Of a stretch of DNA of 64,000 bases, positions 34,953 to 43,495 are shown in pieces; position 1 is the stretch's first letter; each line of letters begins with the position of its first letter. The notes beneath the pieces are model-generated. The model had not been told where the DNA came from. It saw nothing but the letters and a program-made list of their open reading frames with translations, and made no database searches. Both the position numbers and the translations under genes were made by a program. The DNA lies in the NCBI RefSeq assembly GCF_003970385.1, contig NZ_RXZH01000011.1, forward strand, positions 22,982 through 86,981. The letters run 5' to 3'. Origin of the DNA: Vibrio aquaticus. GTDB lineage: Bacteria > Pseudomonadota > Gammaproteobacteria > Enterobacterales > Vibrionaceae.

Positions 34953-35108
34953 ACTTAATATTCGCTTTTTAAGGAGTATAGAAAAATAGAGCGTAATACT
35001 ACCTTATCCCACCAGTGACTCCAAGGCTTCCAATATGGGAAACCCTAGTTTTTTCAGGGTTCAGTATCGGCTGATGGAGTGTTACGATTAGATGCATAAG
35101 GAGGACCT

Positions 35109-36182
35109 ATGCGTCAGTTCACTTCAAAGCAAGATTTCTGTGATTGGTTGAACCAATTTGAGCACCCATCTCTTATTTCAGAATGGGCTTCTTCAGCCAA
35201 TATTGTGTCTGTAAAGCCGGAAGGGTTTTCAATTGATATTCCTTTTGCTGCCAACCATTTAAAAACCGAACTTTCTGATTGGATCGCTTCTCAGCAAAAA
35301 AATGGCGATATTCAGTCTTTTGATTACACGATCACAGTCTCGCCAAAGCCTTTAGAGACGCATGTGGCTCATGAAATTAAAGGCGTTAAGAACGTCATTG
35401 CCGTGACCTCGGCTAAAGGTGGTGTGGGTAAGTCGACCACATCGGTGAACTTAGCGCTTGCGTTGGCAAAGTCTGGTTCAAAAGTGGGTCTGTTAGATGC
35501 AGACATCTACGGTCCATCGGTTCCGCTCATGATCGGTCAAATAGACGCACGACCAGAAGTTCGTGATAACAAATGGATGCAGCCGATCAGTGCGCACGGT
35601 ATTCATACTCATTCGATTGGTTACTTGGTATCAAAAGATGATGCCGCTATTTGGCGTGGCCCAATGGCCGCCAAAGCGCTGTCTCAGCTACTTAATGAAA
35701 CTGAGTGGCCAGATCTCGATTACTTGGTGATTGATATGCCACCAGGGACAGGCGATATTCAATTGACCTTATCTCAGCAAGTGCCGGTAACAGGTGCTGT
35801 GATCGTGACAACACCTCAAGACTTAGCCTTAGCCGATGCACGTAAAGGTGCGGCGATGTTTGGCAAAGTGGATGTGCCGGTTGTTGGTGTCGTTGAGAAT
35901 ATGAGCTATCACATTTGTAGCCATTGTGGAGAGAAAGAACACATCTTTGGCGCTGGTGGCGCGGAGCAAATGGCGAGCGAGTACGGATTAGATCTTCTTG
36001 CCCAAATTCCACTTCATATTCAAATGCGTGAAGATATCGACAATGGCAAGCCGACAGTCGCGGCTCGCCCTGAATCTGAACATGCGCAGCAATATATGGC
36101 ATTGGCGGAAGCGGTGAGCTCTCGTTTGTATTGGCGAGGCAAGACTAAGCCTGAAAACATTATGTTTACCATGGTCGAATAG
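35109..36182 (+). CDS. mrp: Mrp/ApbC iron-sulfur carrier ATPase
   Basis: Mrp is a P-loop ATPase that holds and delivers 4Fe-4S clusters to apoproteins. The 357-residue protein has a deviant Walker A (KGGVGKST, residues 103-110) and the CxxC cluster site Cys270/Cys273 (ICSHCGEKE). The N-terminal ~95 residues correspond to the MIP18/DUF59-like region but lack its usual clear motifs. An AAGGAGG site precedes the ATG. Confidence 0.95.
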   Translation: MRQFTSKQDFCDWLNQFEHPSLISEWASSANIVSVKPEGFSIDIPFAANHLKTELSDWIASQQKNGDIQSFDYTITVSPKPLETHVAHEIKGVKNVIAVTSAKGGVGKSTTSVNLALALAKSGSKVGLLDADIYGPSVPLMIGQIDARPEVRDNKWMQPISAHGIHTHSIGYLVSKDDAAIWRGPMAAKALSQLLNETEWPDLDYLVIDMPPGTGDIQLTLSQQVPVTGAVIVTTPQDLALADARKGAAMFGKVDVPVVGVVENMSYHICSHCGEKEHIFGAGGAEQMASEYGLDLLAQIPLHIQMREDIDNGKPTVAARPESEHAQQYMALAEAVSSRLYWRGKTKPENIMFTMVE

Positions 36183-36201
36183 CGGACATTTCACTCAATA
36201 A

Positions 36202-36232
36202 GAAAGAGCGCTACTGAGCGCTCTTTTTGTTT
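36202..36232 (+). terminator. Terminator after mrp
   Basis: AAAGAGCGCT and AGCGCTCTTT form a 10-bp stem and are followed by T residues. Confidence 0.88.
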
Positions 36233-36428
36233 TTATTCTGTGTAATCGATTGCGTGAGTGGCTTTTATTCTATTTGCGAATTTCTTCATAATCGCGGCTA
36301 GCAACAGGCGAGGGAACTCCCTATAATCAGGCGGTTTATCCAATTTATACTAATGCTTAGCGCTGATCTTTTGATGCACTGCTAGTATTAGCATAAAACA
36401 CCAATCTAAATCATCGGGTGCAAGAATA

Positions 36429-37070
36429 ATGTCTGATAATAATCAATGCGTCATCGTCGGTATTGCTGGCGCGTCTGCTTCTGGAAAAAGTTTAATCGCT
36501 AGCACTATCTACAACGAATTACGTGAGAAAGTGGGCGATCATCAAATTGGTGTGATTACGGAAGATTGCTACTACAACGATCAAAGCCATCTCAGCATGG
36601 AAGAGCGTGTTAAAACTAACTATGACCACCCGAGCGCGCTTGATCACGACTTACTGTGCGAGCACTTAGAAAAGCTAGTCAAAGGTGAAGCGGTAGAAGT
36701 ACCAGAGTACAGCTACACTGACCACACTCGTACAGAAAATACCACGCCAATGACACCAAAGAAGGTGATCATCCTTGAAGGTATCTTACTTCTTACAGAC
36801 CCTCGTCTACGTGACCTAATGCACGCGACGGTATTTATGGATACACCACTTGATATCTGTCTACTTCGCCGTGTTAAGCGTGATGTAGAAGAACGTGGTC
36901 GTACAATGGACTCTGTTCTTAAGCAATACCAAGAGACGGTTCGCCCGATGTTCATGCAATTCATCGAACCTTCTAAGCAATACGCAGACATCATTGTTCC
37001 TCGCGGTGGTAAAAACCGTATTGCAATTGATGTACTCAAAGCGCACATTGCAAAACTTCTGAAAGCTTAG
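36429..37070 (+). CDS. udk: Uridine kinase
   Basis: Udk phosphorylates uridine and cytidine to UMP and CMP. The 213-residue protein has the P-loop GASASGKS (residues 14-21) and the family segments TEDCYYNDQ, NYDHPSALDHDLL and RRVKRDVEERGRT. The length equals that of E. coli. The gene stands alone with its own terminator. Confidence 0.97.
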   Translation: MSDNNQCVIVGIAGASASGKSLIASTIYNELREKVGDHQIGVITEDCYYNDQSHLSMEERVKTNYDHPSALDHDLLCEHLEKLVKGEAVEVPEYSYTDHTRTENTTPMTPKKVIILEGILLLTDPRLRDLMHATVFMDTPLDICLLRRVKRDVEERGRTMDSVLKQYQETVRPMFMQFIEPSKQYADIIVPRGGKNRIAIDVLKAHIAKLLKA

Positions 37071-37108
37071 TGCTAATTGCACGTATAAGACTTTATTTTT
37101 TATGAGAT

Positions 37109-37138
37109 AAGTGGCACTTTTAGTGCCACTTTCTTTTT
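37109..37138 (+). terminator. Terminator after udk
   Basis: AAGTGGCACT and AGTGCCACTT form a 10-bp stem with a TT loop, followed by a T-rich tail. Confidence 0.88.
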
Positions 37139-37226
37139 ATGGTCTGAAAAGTCAAAATCGACCATTTATACTTGAGGTTGGTAAAGTAAGAACAACTTAC
37201 CGATTCGCAAAGCAAGGATAACGCTA

Positions 37227-39365
37227 ATGAAGAAACTGTTCCTGTTTATCGCAATTCCTCTTATTGCGATTCTTGGCCTGTTAGTGGCTCTTGTCGTATT
37301 GGTTAATCCTAACCAATTTAAACCTCTGATTGTTGAACAAGCAAAAACACACACAGGCTTAGAGCTGGTGATTGACGGCGATATTAGCTGGCAATTCTTC
37401 CCATCGATTGGCTTCGAGTTAGGCCAAACAGAGTTACGTAACCCGAAAGGCTTTGAACAACTGAATATGTTCAAAGTGGACACGGTTGGTATCGATGTCT
37501 CTGTGATGCCATTGTTCAGTCAACAACTTGAAATCGGCAACATCACTTTAGATGGTGCGGCTTTCTCGCTTGAAACATTAAAAGATGGGTCGAAGAACAT
37601 TGATGCGCTGACGCAAGCTCAAACTGCTCAAGCGACGGCGACAGACTCAACTCCAGCGACCACATCAGATTCGAAGCCTGCAGAATCAACACCGACAGAA
37701 CAAAGTAGTGAATCGGCTTGGAGCATCAACCTTGCAGGTGTGACGGTCTCTAACGCATCGGTTGAAATTCAAGACAAGCAAGCGGGCTCGTTCACTAAGT
37801 TATACGATGTGTCATTAAACCTTTCTGAATTTGCGGTCGATACATGGACCAAAGTGGACTTCGCAGCGAAAGGCGAAGCGAATCAGCAGAAATTTGCGGC
37901 GCAAGGTGATGCTGAATTTAAGCTAGCGAAAGGCTTTAAGGACTACGCACTGCGTAACATCAACCTAGACGCAAGCTTTAGTGATGCCGCGACTCAAATT
38001 GAAAGCGCTAAAATTGGCCTAGAAACGTTTGAGTTTGATAAAGCCAATGCACTGACTTACGCCGTTGTAGGCAATGCAGCCGGTTTGGATATCGAGATGA
38101 AAGGCGCTGCGTCACTGAATGTTGATAAAGCAATCACGAAAGTGGTGATGAACCAACTGACGCTGGATGCTACGTTTAAGGGTGATACGCTTCCTCAATC
38201 TCCGATGAAAGTAGACATGGCGTCGGATCTTTCTTTCGACTTAACCAAGAGCCACCTGAGCTTTGTGTTAGAGAAGTTGACCGCCAATGCGTTGGCTTTC
38301 GATGGTAAAGCCGATATTACCTTAGCAGACATTCCGAAAGTTCGTTTCTCTCTTCACAGCCCAAATATCGATTTGGATGAGTTCTTAGGTTTAGCTCAAG
38401 CACAAGAAAGCAAAGCTAATTCTGAGTCAGCACCTAGCAGTGAGTCTAAAACCGCCAAAACGTCACCAGCGAAACCAGCACAAGAAGTCGAACCGGATCT
38501 TTCTGCGCTTAAAACACTGGACGTAAAAGGTGATATCACCATCGATAAGTTCAAAGCTAACAATGCCAAAATGCAGAACGTAAAAACAGTGTTCACAGTT
38601 AACCGCGGTATTGCCGAGCTGAATTCGTTTACTTCTAACCTGTACCAAGGCTCGATCAGTGCAACTGCTCGCTTAGATGCACGTAAATCACCGGCAACTT
38701 ATACCGCTAAAAAACGTATTAAAGGCGTTCAGGTTCAACCCTTACTGAAAGATGTGGCAGCTAACGATATGTTGGAAGGTACGGGTAACATCAGTGTGGA
38801 CGTGAAAGGTAAGAGCCTAACGTCTACAGGTATCCAAAAGAACTTAGTTGGCACGATTGCGATTAACTTTGAAGACGGTGCAGTACACGGCATTAACGTT
38901 GCTCAGCTTATTCGTGAGAACTACGCCAAAATTAAAGGTGAAAAGTACGACGATAAAGAAGGCGTTCAAAAGACGGATTTCAGTGCGATGAAAGCGACCT
39001 TGAAGCTGAACAAAGGCAACGTATCGACCAATGATTTAACCATGCAATCACCGCTACTTCGTATTCGTGGTAACGGCAGTGCGAACTACATCAACCAGAC
39101 GGTCGACTTTACGGTGAGCACATCGATCGTTGGTACACTTGAAGGTCAAGGTGGCAAAAATATTGATGAGCTGAAAGACGTAACGATTCCAATCAATGTG
39201 TCGGGTTCTTGGGCCAAGCCTCAGTTCAAGCTAGTGTTTGATGATGTACTCAAGCAGAAAGCGCAAAAAGAGATTGACCGCGGTGTAGAAAAACTGACGG
39301 ACAAGATCAAAGATGAAGATACTAAGAAAGCCGTTGATGGACTGCTGAAAGGTTTGTTCAACTAA
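37227..39365 (+). CDS. asmA: AsmA family envelope protein
   Basis: The 712-residue protein has an N-terminal membrane anchor (residues ~4-27, LFLFIAIPLIAILGLLVALV) and a long, mostly beta-structured periplasmic body ending in the AsmA C-terminal domain (about residues 440-690, with the typical LEGTGNISVDVKG). AsmA-like proteins resemble eukaryotic VPS13-type lipid carriers and are thought to help move phospholipids to the outer membrane. Two Ser/Thr/Ala-rich linkers (around 132-158 and 390-420) interrupt the fold. The repeat element at 39376 follows immediately. Confidence 0.92.
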   Translation: MKKLFLFIAIPLIAILGLLVALVVLVNPNQFKPLIVEQAKTHTGLELVIDGDISWQFFPSIGFELGQTELRNPKGFEQLNMFKVDTVGIDVSVMPLFSQQLEIGNITLDGAAFSLETLKDGSKNIDALTQAQTAQATATDSTPATTSDSKPAESTPTEQSSESAWSINLAGVTVSNASVEIQDKQAGSFTKLYDVSLNLSEFAVDTWTKVDFAAKGEANQQKFAAQGDAEFKLAKGFKDYALRNINLDASFSDAATQIESAKIGLETFEFDKANALTYAVVGNAAGLDIEMKGAASLNVDKAITKVVMNQLTLDATFKGDTLPQSPMKVDMASDLSFDLTKSHLSFVLEKLTANALAFDGKADITLADIPKVRFSLHSPNIDLDEFLGLAQAQESKANSESAPSSESKTAKTSPAKPAQEVEPDLSALKTLDVKGDITIDKFKANNAKMQNVKTVFTVNRGIAELNSFTSNLYQGSISATARLDARKSPATYTAKKRIKGVQVQPLLKDVAANDMLEGTGNISVDVKGKSLTSTGIQKNLVGTIAINFEDGAVHGINVAQLIRENYAKIKGEKYDDKEGVQKTDFSAMKATLKLNKGNVSTNDLTMQSPLLRIRGNGSANYINQTVDFTVSTSIVGTLEGQGGKNIDELKDVTIPINVSGSWAKPQFKLVFDDVLKQKAQKEIDRGVEKLTDKIKDEDTKKAVDGLLKGLFN

Positions 39366-39375
39366 GCTTCTGATT

Positions 39376-39482
39376 CGGTCATCCTCAAGAGGGAAGGATG
39401 ACCGAATTGGGGATCTCTTGAAATTACCTATTGCCTCAAGAGATTCCCTACTACGTTCGTGCCTCACTATAGGGAATGACCG
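39376..39482 (-). repeat. 107-bp inverted-repeat element, copy 1
   Basis: The outer ends CGGTCAT and ATGACCG are inverted repeats. Read on the minus strand, it aligns with the element at 63806-63910: both share GTCATxCC at the start, AGTAGGGAATCTC in the middle, then AAGAGATCCCCAA, then CTTGAGGATGAC at the end. Its left end also folds alone (GGTCATCCT with AGGATGACC). No open reading frame is present. It looks like a non-coding REP/ERIC-like or MITE-like family. Confidence 0.85.
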
Positions 39483-39527
39483 ATTAGTCTGCGCATCTAA
39501 ATGGTCATAACCCAAGACATTGGCGTT

Positions 39528-40133
39528 CTACCAATCGACACCTTGCAGCGCTTTCACGCCAGACTCGAAAGCGTGCTTCACATTCTTTACTTCTGATACG
39601 GTATCAGCCATTTCAATCAGTGTGCGATGAGCGCCACGGCCAGTGATGATCACAGACTGCATCTTCGGACGATTGTTCAGCGCCTCAACCACTTCATCTA
39701 GTTCAATGTAGCCGTAACTCACCATATAAGTCAGCTCATCAAACAGCACCACATCAATCGATTCGTCAGTCAGCAGGCGCTTACACTCTTGCCAAACGCC
39801 TTGAGCGGCTTCGGTATCCGCAGTTTTGTTTTGGGTTTCCCACGTAAAGCCAGTTGCCATAACATGAAACTCGACCCCGAGCTTTTCAAGTAAGTTTCGT
39901 TCACCGTTGGCCCAAGTACCCTTAATGAACTGTGCAACGGCCGCTTTTTTATCGTGGCCAACCGCGCGAGCAACCGTACCAAAGCCTGAGGTTGATTTAC
40001 CTTTACCATTACCTGTGATGATAAGTAGCAACCCTTTCTCTTCTTGAGCGGCAGCCACTTTGGCATCCACTTGCTCTTTCACTTTTTGCTGTCTGGCTTT
40101 GTGACGAGCTTCTTTATTGGTTTCTGAGGTCAT
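39528..40133 (-). CDS. cobO: Cob(I)alamin adenosyltransferase (CobO/BtuR type)
   Basis: The enzyme transfers adenosyl from ATP to cob(I)alamin and related corrinoids, making adenosylcobalamin. The 201-residue protein has the P-loop GNGKGKST and later VVLFDELTYMVSYGYI and ITGRGAHRTLIEMAD, all typical of the CobA/CobO/BtuR family. An N-terminal Lys/Glu-rich helix precedes the domain. No cobalamin synthesis genes are nearby, so salvage is likely. Confidence 0.95.
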   Translation of the reverse strand: MTSETNKEARHKARQQKVKEQVDAKVAAAQEEKGLLLIITGNGKGKSTSGFGTVARAVGHDKKAAVAQFIKGTWANGERNLLEKLGVEFHVMATGFTWETQNKTADTEAAQGVWQECKRLLTDESIDVVLFDELTYMVSYGYIELDEVVEALNNRPKMQSVIITGRGAHRTLIEMADTVSEVKNVKHAFESGVKALQGVDW

Positions 40134-40242
40134 GGTAAATCCTTTTTATTTAACAATACTGTGCCTATCATAGCGTATTCGCATAGGGGCAAAAACCTAT
40201 GATTACTATGGGAAAGCTCGAACAACTAGGACATGGATTAAG

Positions 40243-40692
40243 ATGAAGAAAATTCTCGTTGTCTGTATGGGTAACATTTGTCGCTCGCCAACAGGGGAAG
40301 CTGTTTTAAGAGCAAAATCTCAGGAACTCGGGGTTCCAGTGTCTGTCGATTCTGCTGGGACGATCGGGTATCACCAAGGGAATCCGCCTGACCCTCGCTC
40401 GAAAGCTGCAGGTGAAAAGCGAGGTTATTCCTTCAGAGGGATTCGTTCCCGAAAAGTGGTTGCTGATGATTTCGAACAGTTTGACCTAATCTTAGCCGCA
40501 GATGCAGACAACTTAGCCGACTTAAAAGCTCAATGCCCTAAACGCTTACACTATAAATTGAAGCTGTTTTTGGAATATGGTGATTCGGGGTATTCAGAGA
40601 TACCTGATCCGTACTACGGTGGTGACAATGGATTTGAATTGGTGCTAGATTTGATTGAAGAGGCGTCAGAGCAAGTGCTTCGCTCACTCTGA
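40243..40692 (+). CDS. Low-molecular-weight protein-tyrosine phosphatase
   Basis: The 149-residue protein has the catalytic C-x5-R loop as CMGNICRSP (Cys8, Arg14) and the general acid aspartate in the DPYYGG loop near the C-terminus. In other bacteria such enzymes (Wzb, Etp) dephosphorylate BY-kinases that control capsule export. Here no kinase or polysaccharide gene is adjacent, so its substrate is unknown. Confidence 0.92.
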   Translation: MKKILVVCMGNICRSPTGEAVLRAKSQELGVPVSVDSAGTIGYHQGNPPDPRSKAAGEKRGYSFRGIRSRKVVADDFEQFDLILAADADNLADLKAQCPKRLHYKLKLFLEYGDSGYSEIPDPYYGGDNGFELVLDLIEEASEQVLRSL

Positions 40693-40704
40693 GCCTTTCA
40701 TTGT

Positions 40705-41367
40705 TTAAGCTGCCATTACTCGGCCGCTGAAGTAGTCATTAGAGACGATGTATTCGGTGTTTCTAATCAGTTCGTCTTGGACTTCTGCCCAGTGCGCCTC
40801 ATCATGCTCTAACGTTGGCACAACGCCACCCACTCGAATATTGAACGGTGTCAGCTCTTTTGCCCAACTCTGGGTAAACCCTGCCACCATTGACGTTGCA
40901 TTGTCTAACCCTGAAAAATCTTGATAATCGGGGTTAGAGACCACATTCACTATCACGCCATTCTTTTTTTCATTGCGCATTCTCTCCGCGGTCGCTTGCC
41001 CGAAGCTAAACATGGTCGCGGCCATCAACGACAGATTTTGACTAAACAAATCACTGCCTTTTTGATCGAAAACATTGGGCATCGCTTGTGCGGTAAGTGT
41101 ATTGAGCAAAACATCTGGGGAGCGTCCAACCGTTTTATCCATAAACTCAAACAGATCTTGGATAGACGGCAGTGAATGATCGGGGATTTTAAATTGATAG
41201 ACGTGAGCGGAAATTTCACGACATAGCTGAAAATTTTGTTGTAGTTGTGGGCTGATTCGGTCGCACAGGACAACGGTCGCGCCTAATGATGCGAAATGGT
41301 AAGCGAGTGTTCCACCCACTTGTGAACCTGCTGATGTCACTAAAATTACCGCACTTTTTATATCCAT
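40705..41367 (-). CDS. Short-chain dehydrogenase/reductase-like protein lacking the catalytic Tyr
   Basis: The 220-residue product has a recognisable SDR nucleotide site near the N-terminus (VTSAGSQVGGTLA, compared with TGxxxGxG). The position of the usual YxxxK catalytic motif reads NATSMVAG, with no Tyr or Lys. The NNAG motif is also replaced (LLNTLTAQAM). It may be a non-catalytic or binding SDR. I start at the ATG at 41367 because it has a GGGGGTAAG site; an ATG at 41409 would add 14 residues with no ribosome site. It is convergent with the phosphatase gene. Confidence 0.8.
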   Translation of the reverse strand: MDIKSAVILVTSAGSQVGGTLAYHFASLGATVVLCDRISPQLQQNFQLCREISAHVYQFKIPDHSLPSIQDLFEFMDKTVGRSPDVLLNTLTAQAMPNVFDQKGSDLFSQNLSLMAATMFSFGQATAERMRNEKKNGVIVNVVSNPDYQDFSGLDNATSMVAGFTQSWAKELTPFNIRVGGVVPTLEHDEAHWAEVQDELIRNTEYIVSNDYFSGRVMAA

Positions 41368-41570
41368 TGGCTTACCCCCCATAAGCAATGCTGCGCAAAA
41401 ACTGTCCACATAGCATGGTTGATTAACTGTTATCGAGTTGTGAATAACATCAAATAACGTTGCTCGTTAGTATGACAAAGTGCGAAATTTTGGCCTCATT
41501 CACACTATGCAGCCGTATTGCTAACAAAGTCCGAAAAATAAGACATCAAATTTGTGATCTGAGTTGATCG

Positions 41571-42074
41571 TTAGGCTTGTGCTTGGATCTGGAAAGTACG
41601 CTGAGCTTTGATGAGCTGATTATAAAGATCAATAGGCATCAACTCTTTTTGTTCTTTTTCACCCATAGAGCGGCGCTGGTGGCCAGATAGATTGTGGTAA
41701 ACCTCTTCAGGAAGATCATGAGTATCTTCAGGAAGATAGGTGAGAGCATCTGGTTTTAGGTAGTGGCTGAGTTTCGCACTTGGTAAACCCGACGTATGGA
41801 AAAGTGACGCTTGCTGTGCCGACATCTCATAAGAGCTTTGATCAGAGCGCAGTTGTTGAGGCAATTGTAATTCAAACCGTTGACGCAGTGCTTGCTCGGT
41901 TGTGTCGATTTCATCCACTTTTTCAACGGGTGTGTTGTCACGAACGTCATCAGAGAACATCGACAAAATCAGCGAGAAATCGGCACGACGACCTTCGTGA
42001 ACAGCATGGTTAATCCCCGTGCCGAACTGAAGTTCGTTGATAATGCTCGCTTTGTCTAAAGTGTGAATTTGCAT
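41571..42074 (-). CDS. Hypothetical protein upstream of the SDR-like gene
   Basis: I do not recognise this 167-residue protein. It is soluble, hydrophilic, rich in Gln, Leu, Ser and Asp, and has no signal peptide, cysteines or membrane segment. A mixed charged middle region may be disordered, and the ends look helical (QALRQRFELQL and NQLIKAQRTFQIQAQ). It has an AGGAAC ribosome site at a good distance, and its codon use matches its neighbours, so it is probably real. It lies between the SDR-like gene and sodB, all on the minus strand. Confidence 0.7.
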   Translation of the reverse strand: MQIHTLDKASIINELQFGTGINHAVHEGRRADFSLILSMFSDDVRDNTPVEKVDEIDTTEQALRQRFELQLPQQLRSDQSSYEMSAQQASLFHTSGLPSAKLSHYLKPDALTYLPEDTHDLPEEVYHNLSGHQRRSMGEKEQKELMPIDLYNQLIKAQRTFQIQAQA

Positions 42075-42145
42075 GATGTTCCTCGTTTGATGCTTTTATA
42101 ACGACACAGCGGCAAAAAACTTTAGGAAAATCAGCGTAAGAAATG

Positions 42146-42174
42146 AAAAAAGCCAGCGAAATGCTGGCTTTTTA
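42146..42174 (-). terminator. Terminator of sodB
   Basis: AAAAAGCCAGC and GCTGGCTTTTT form an 11-bp stem around GAAAT, with T residues on the minus strand. Confidence 0.9.
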
Positions 42175-42206
42175 AACGACTAAATTTTAAATCCTTAGGG
42201 GAAGGA

Positions 42207-42791
42207 TTATTTAGCTAGGTTTTCTGCAACGAAGTCCCAGTTAACTAGCGCCCAGAATGCGTTCATGTAGTCTGGACGTACGTTACGGAAATCGATGTAG
42301 TAAGCGTGTTCCCATAGGTCAACTGTTAGAAGTGGAGTTGTACCTTCTTCAGTTAGAGGCGTCGCTGCGTTAGAAGTGTTAACGATTTCTAGAGAACCGT
42401 CAGCTTTCTTCACTAGCCAAGTCCAAGAAGAACCAAAGTTGTTGATTGCAGAATCAGTGAACTTCGCTTTGAACTCTTCGAAAGAACCGAATGCAGCGTT
42501 GATTGCGTCTGCAACTGCGCCTGTTGGTTCACCGCCAGCGTTTGGTGCTAGACAGTGCCAGTAGAACGTGTGGTTCCAGATTTGAGCTGCGTTGTTGAAT
42601 ACGCCACCAGTAGAAGTTTTGATGATCTCTTCTAGTGTTTTGCCTTCGAACTCAGTACCAGGGATAAGGCCATTTAGCTTAACAACGTAAGTGTTGTGGT
42701 GCTTACCGTGGTGGAAATCTAGAGTCTCAGCTGAGATGTGTGGTTCTAGTGCGTCTTTTGCGTAAGGAAGAGCTGGTAGTTCAAATGCCAT
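42207..42791 (-). CDS. sodB: Superoxide dismutase [Fe]
   Basis: SodB dismutates superoxide in the cytoplasm. The 194-residue protein has metal ligands His27, His74 (QIWNHTFYW) and the Asp and His in DLWEHAYYID. Gln70 just before the second ligand marks the iron type. It is divergent from grxD. In E. coli sodB is kept high by iron via Fur and RyhB; I see no clear Fur box in its upstream region. Confidence 0.97.
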   Translation of the reverse strand: MAFELPALPYAKDALEPHISAETLDFHHGKHHNTYVVKLNGLIPGTEFEGKTLEEIIKTSTGGVFNNAAQIWNHTFYWHCLAPNAGGEPTGAVADAINAAFGSFEEFKAKFTDSAINNFGSSWTWLVKKADGSLEIVNTSNAATPLTEEGTTPLLTVDLWEHAYYIDFRNVRPDYMNAFWALVNWDFVAENLAK

Positions 42792-43063
42792 TGCTCGATT
42801 CTCCGTTTAATATGAAAGAGAGGAGACTCTTTCGATTGCTTCCAATGTATTTGTTATTCGAGATCTAGATAAAAATAGATCACGGTCATTGTGCTGACTT
42901 GCGCTCTAGTTTAGCAATTTTTCGTCTTATTAAAAGCTTAGCTCGACAATTTCTATATGAAATTTCATTATGGTCTAAAACCCCATGTAGATTAGGCTTT
43001 TTATTCTCTACCAATGGTTTAGAATATCGGGATAACTTGCAGTAACTCCATTAAGAGGAAGCA

Positions 43064-43399
43064 ATGGAAACTATCGAAAAAATCAAACAGCAAATCGCAG
43101 AAAACACGATCCTTCTTTACATGAAAGGTTCTCCAAAACTACCTAGCTGCGGTTTCTCTTCTCAAGCATCACAAGCACTTATGGCATGTGGTGAGAAATT
43201 CGCTTACGTAGACATCCTACAAAACCCTGACATCCGTGCAGAGCTTCCAGCTTACGCTCAGTGGCCAACATTCCCTCAACTTTGGGTTGAAGGTGAGCTA
43301 ATCGGTGGTTGTGACATCATCCTTGAGATGTTCCAGAAAGGCGAACTTCAGCCTCTAATCAAAGAAGCGGCTGAGCGTGCAGGTTCTGACGAAGAATAA
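43064..43399 (+). CDS. grxD: Monothiol glutaredoxin (Grx4/GrxD)
   Basis: The 111-residue protein has the CGFS active site (SCGFSSQA), which with glutathione and often BolA carries 2Fe-2S clusters. The glutathione-binding TFPQLWVEGELIGGCD segment is present. The length fits the E. coli protein (115). It starts with an AAGAGGAAG site and ends at a strong terminator. Confidence 0.96.
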   Translation: METIEKIKQQIAENTILLYMKGSPKLPSCGFSSQASQALMACGEKFAYVDILQNPDIRAELPAYAQWPTFPQLWVEGELIGGCDIILEMFQKGELQPLIKEAAERAGSDEE

Positions 43400-43441
43400 G
43401 AATTAAAAATACTGTTTAAATTTACAGTTTTTTATTGATTT

Positions 43442-43473
43442 ATAAGGGCCACATTCGATAATGTGGCCCTTAT
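43442..43473 (+). terminator. Terminator after grxD
   Basis: ATAAGGGCCACAT pairs exactly with ATGTGGCCCTTAT around a six-base loop. It ends only about 20 bp before topB. Confidence 0.88.
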
Positions 43474-43495
43474 TGTATCTATCTGACCCTATTTT

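Noticed and set aside
42792..43063. Fur box between sodB and grxD
   Set aside because: AT-rich but no 7-1-7 palindrome could be found.
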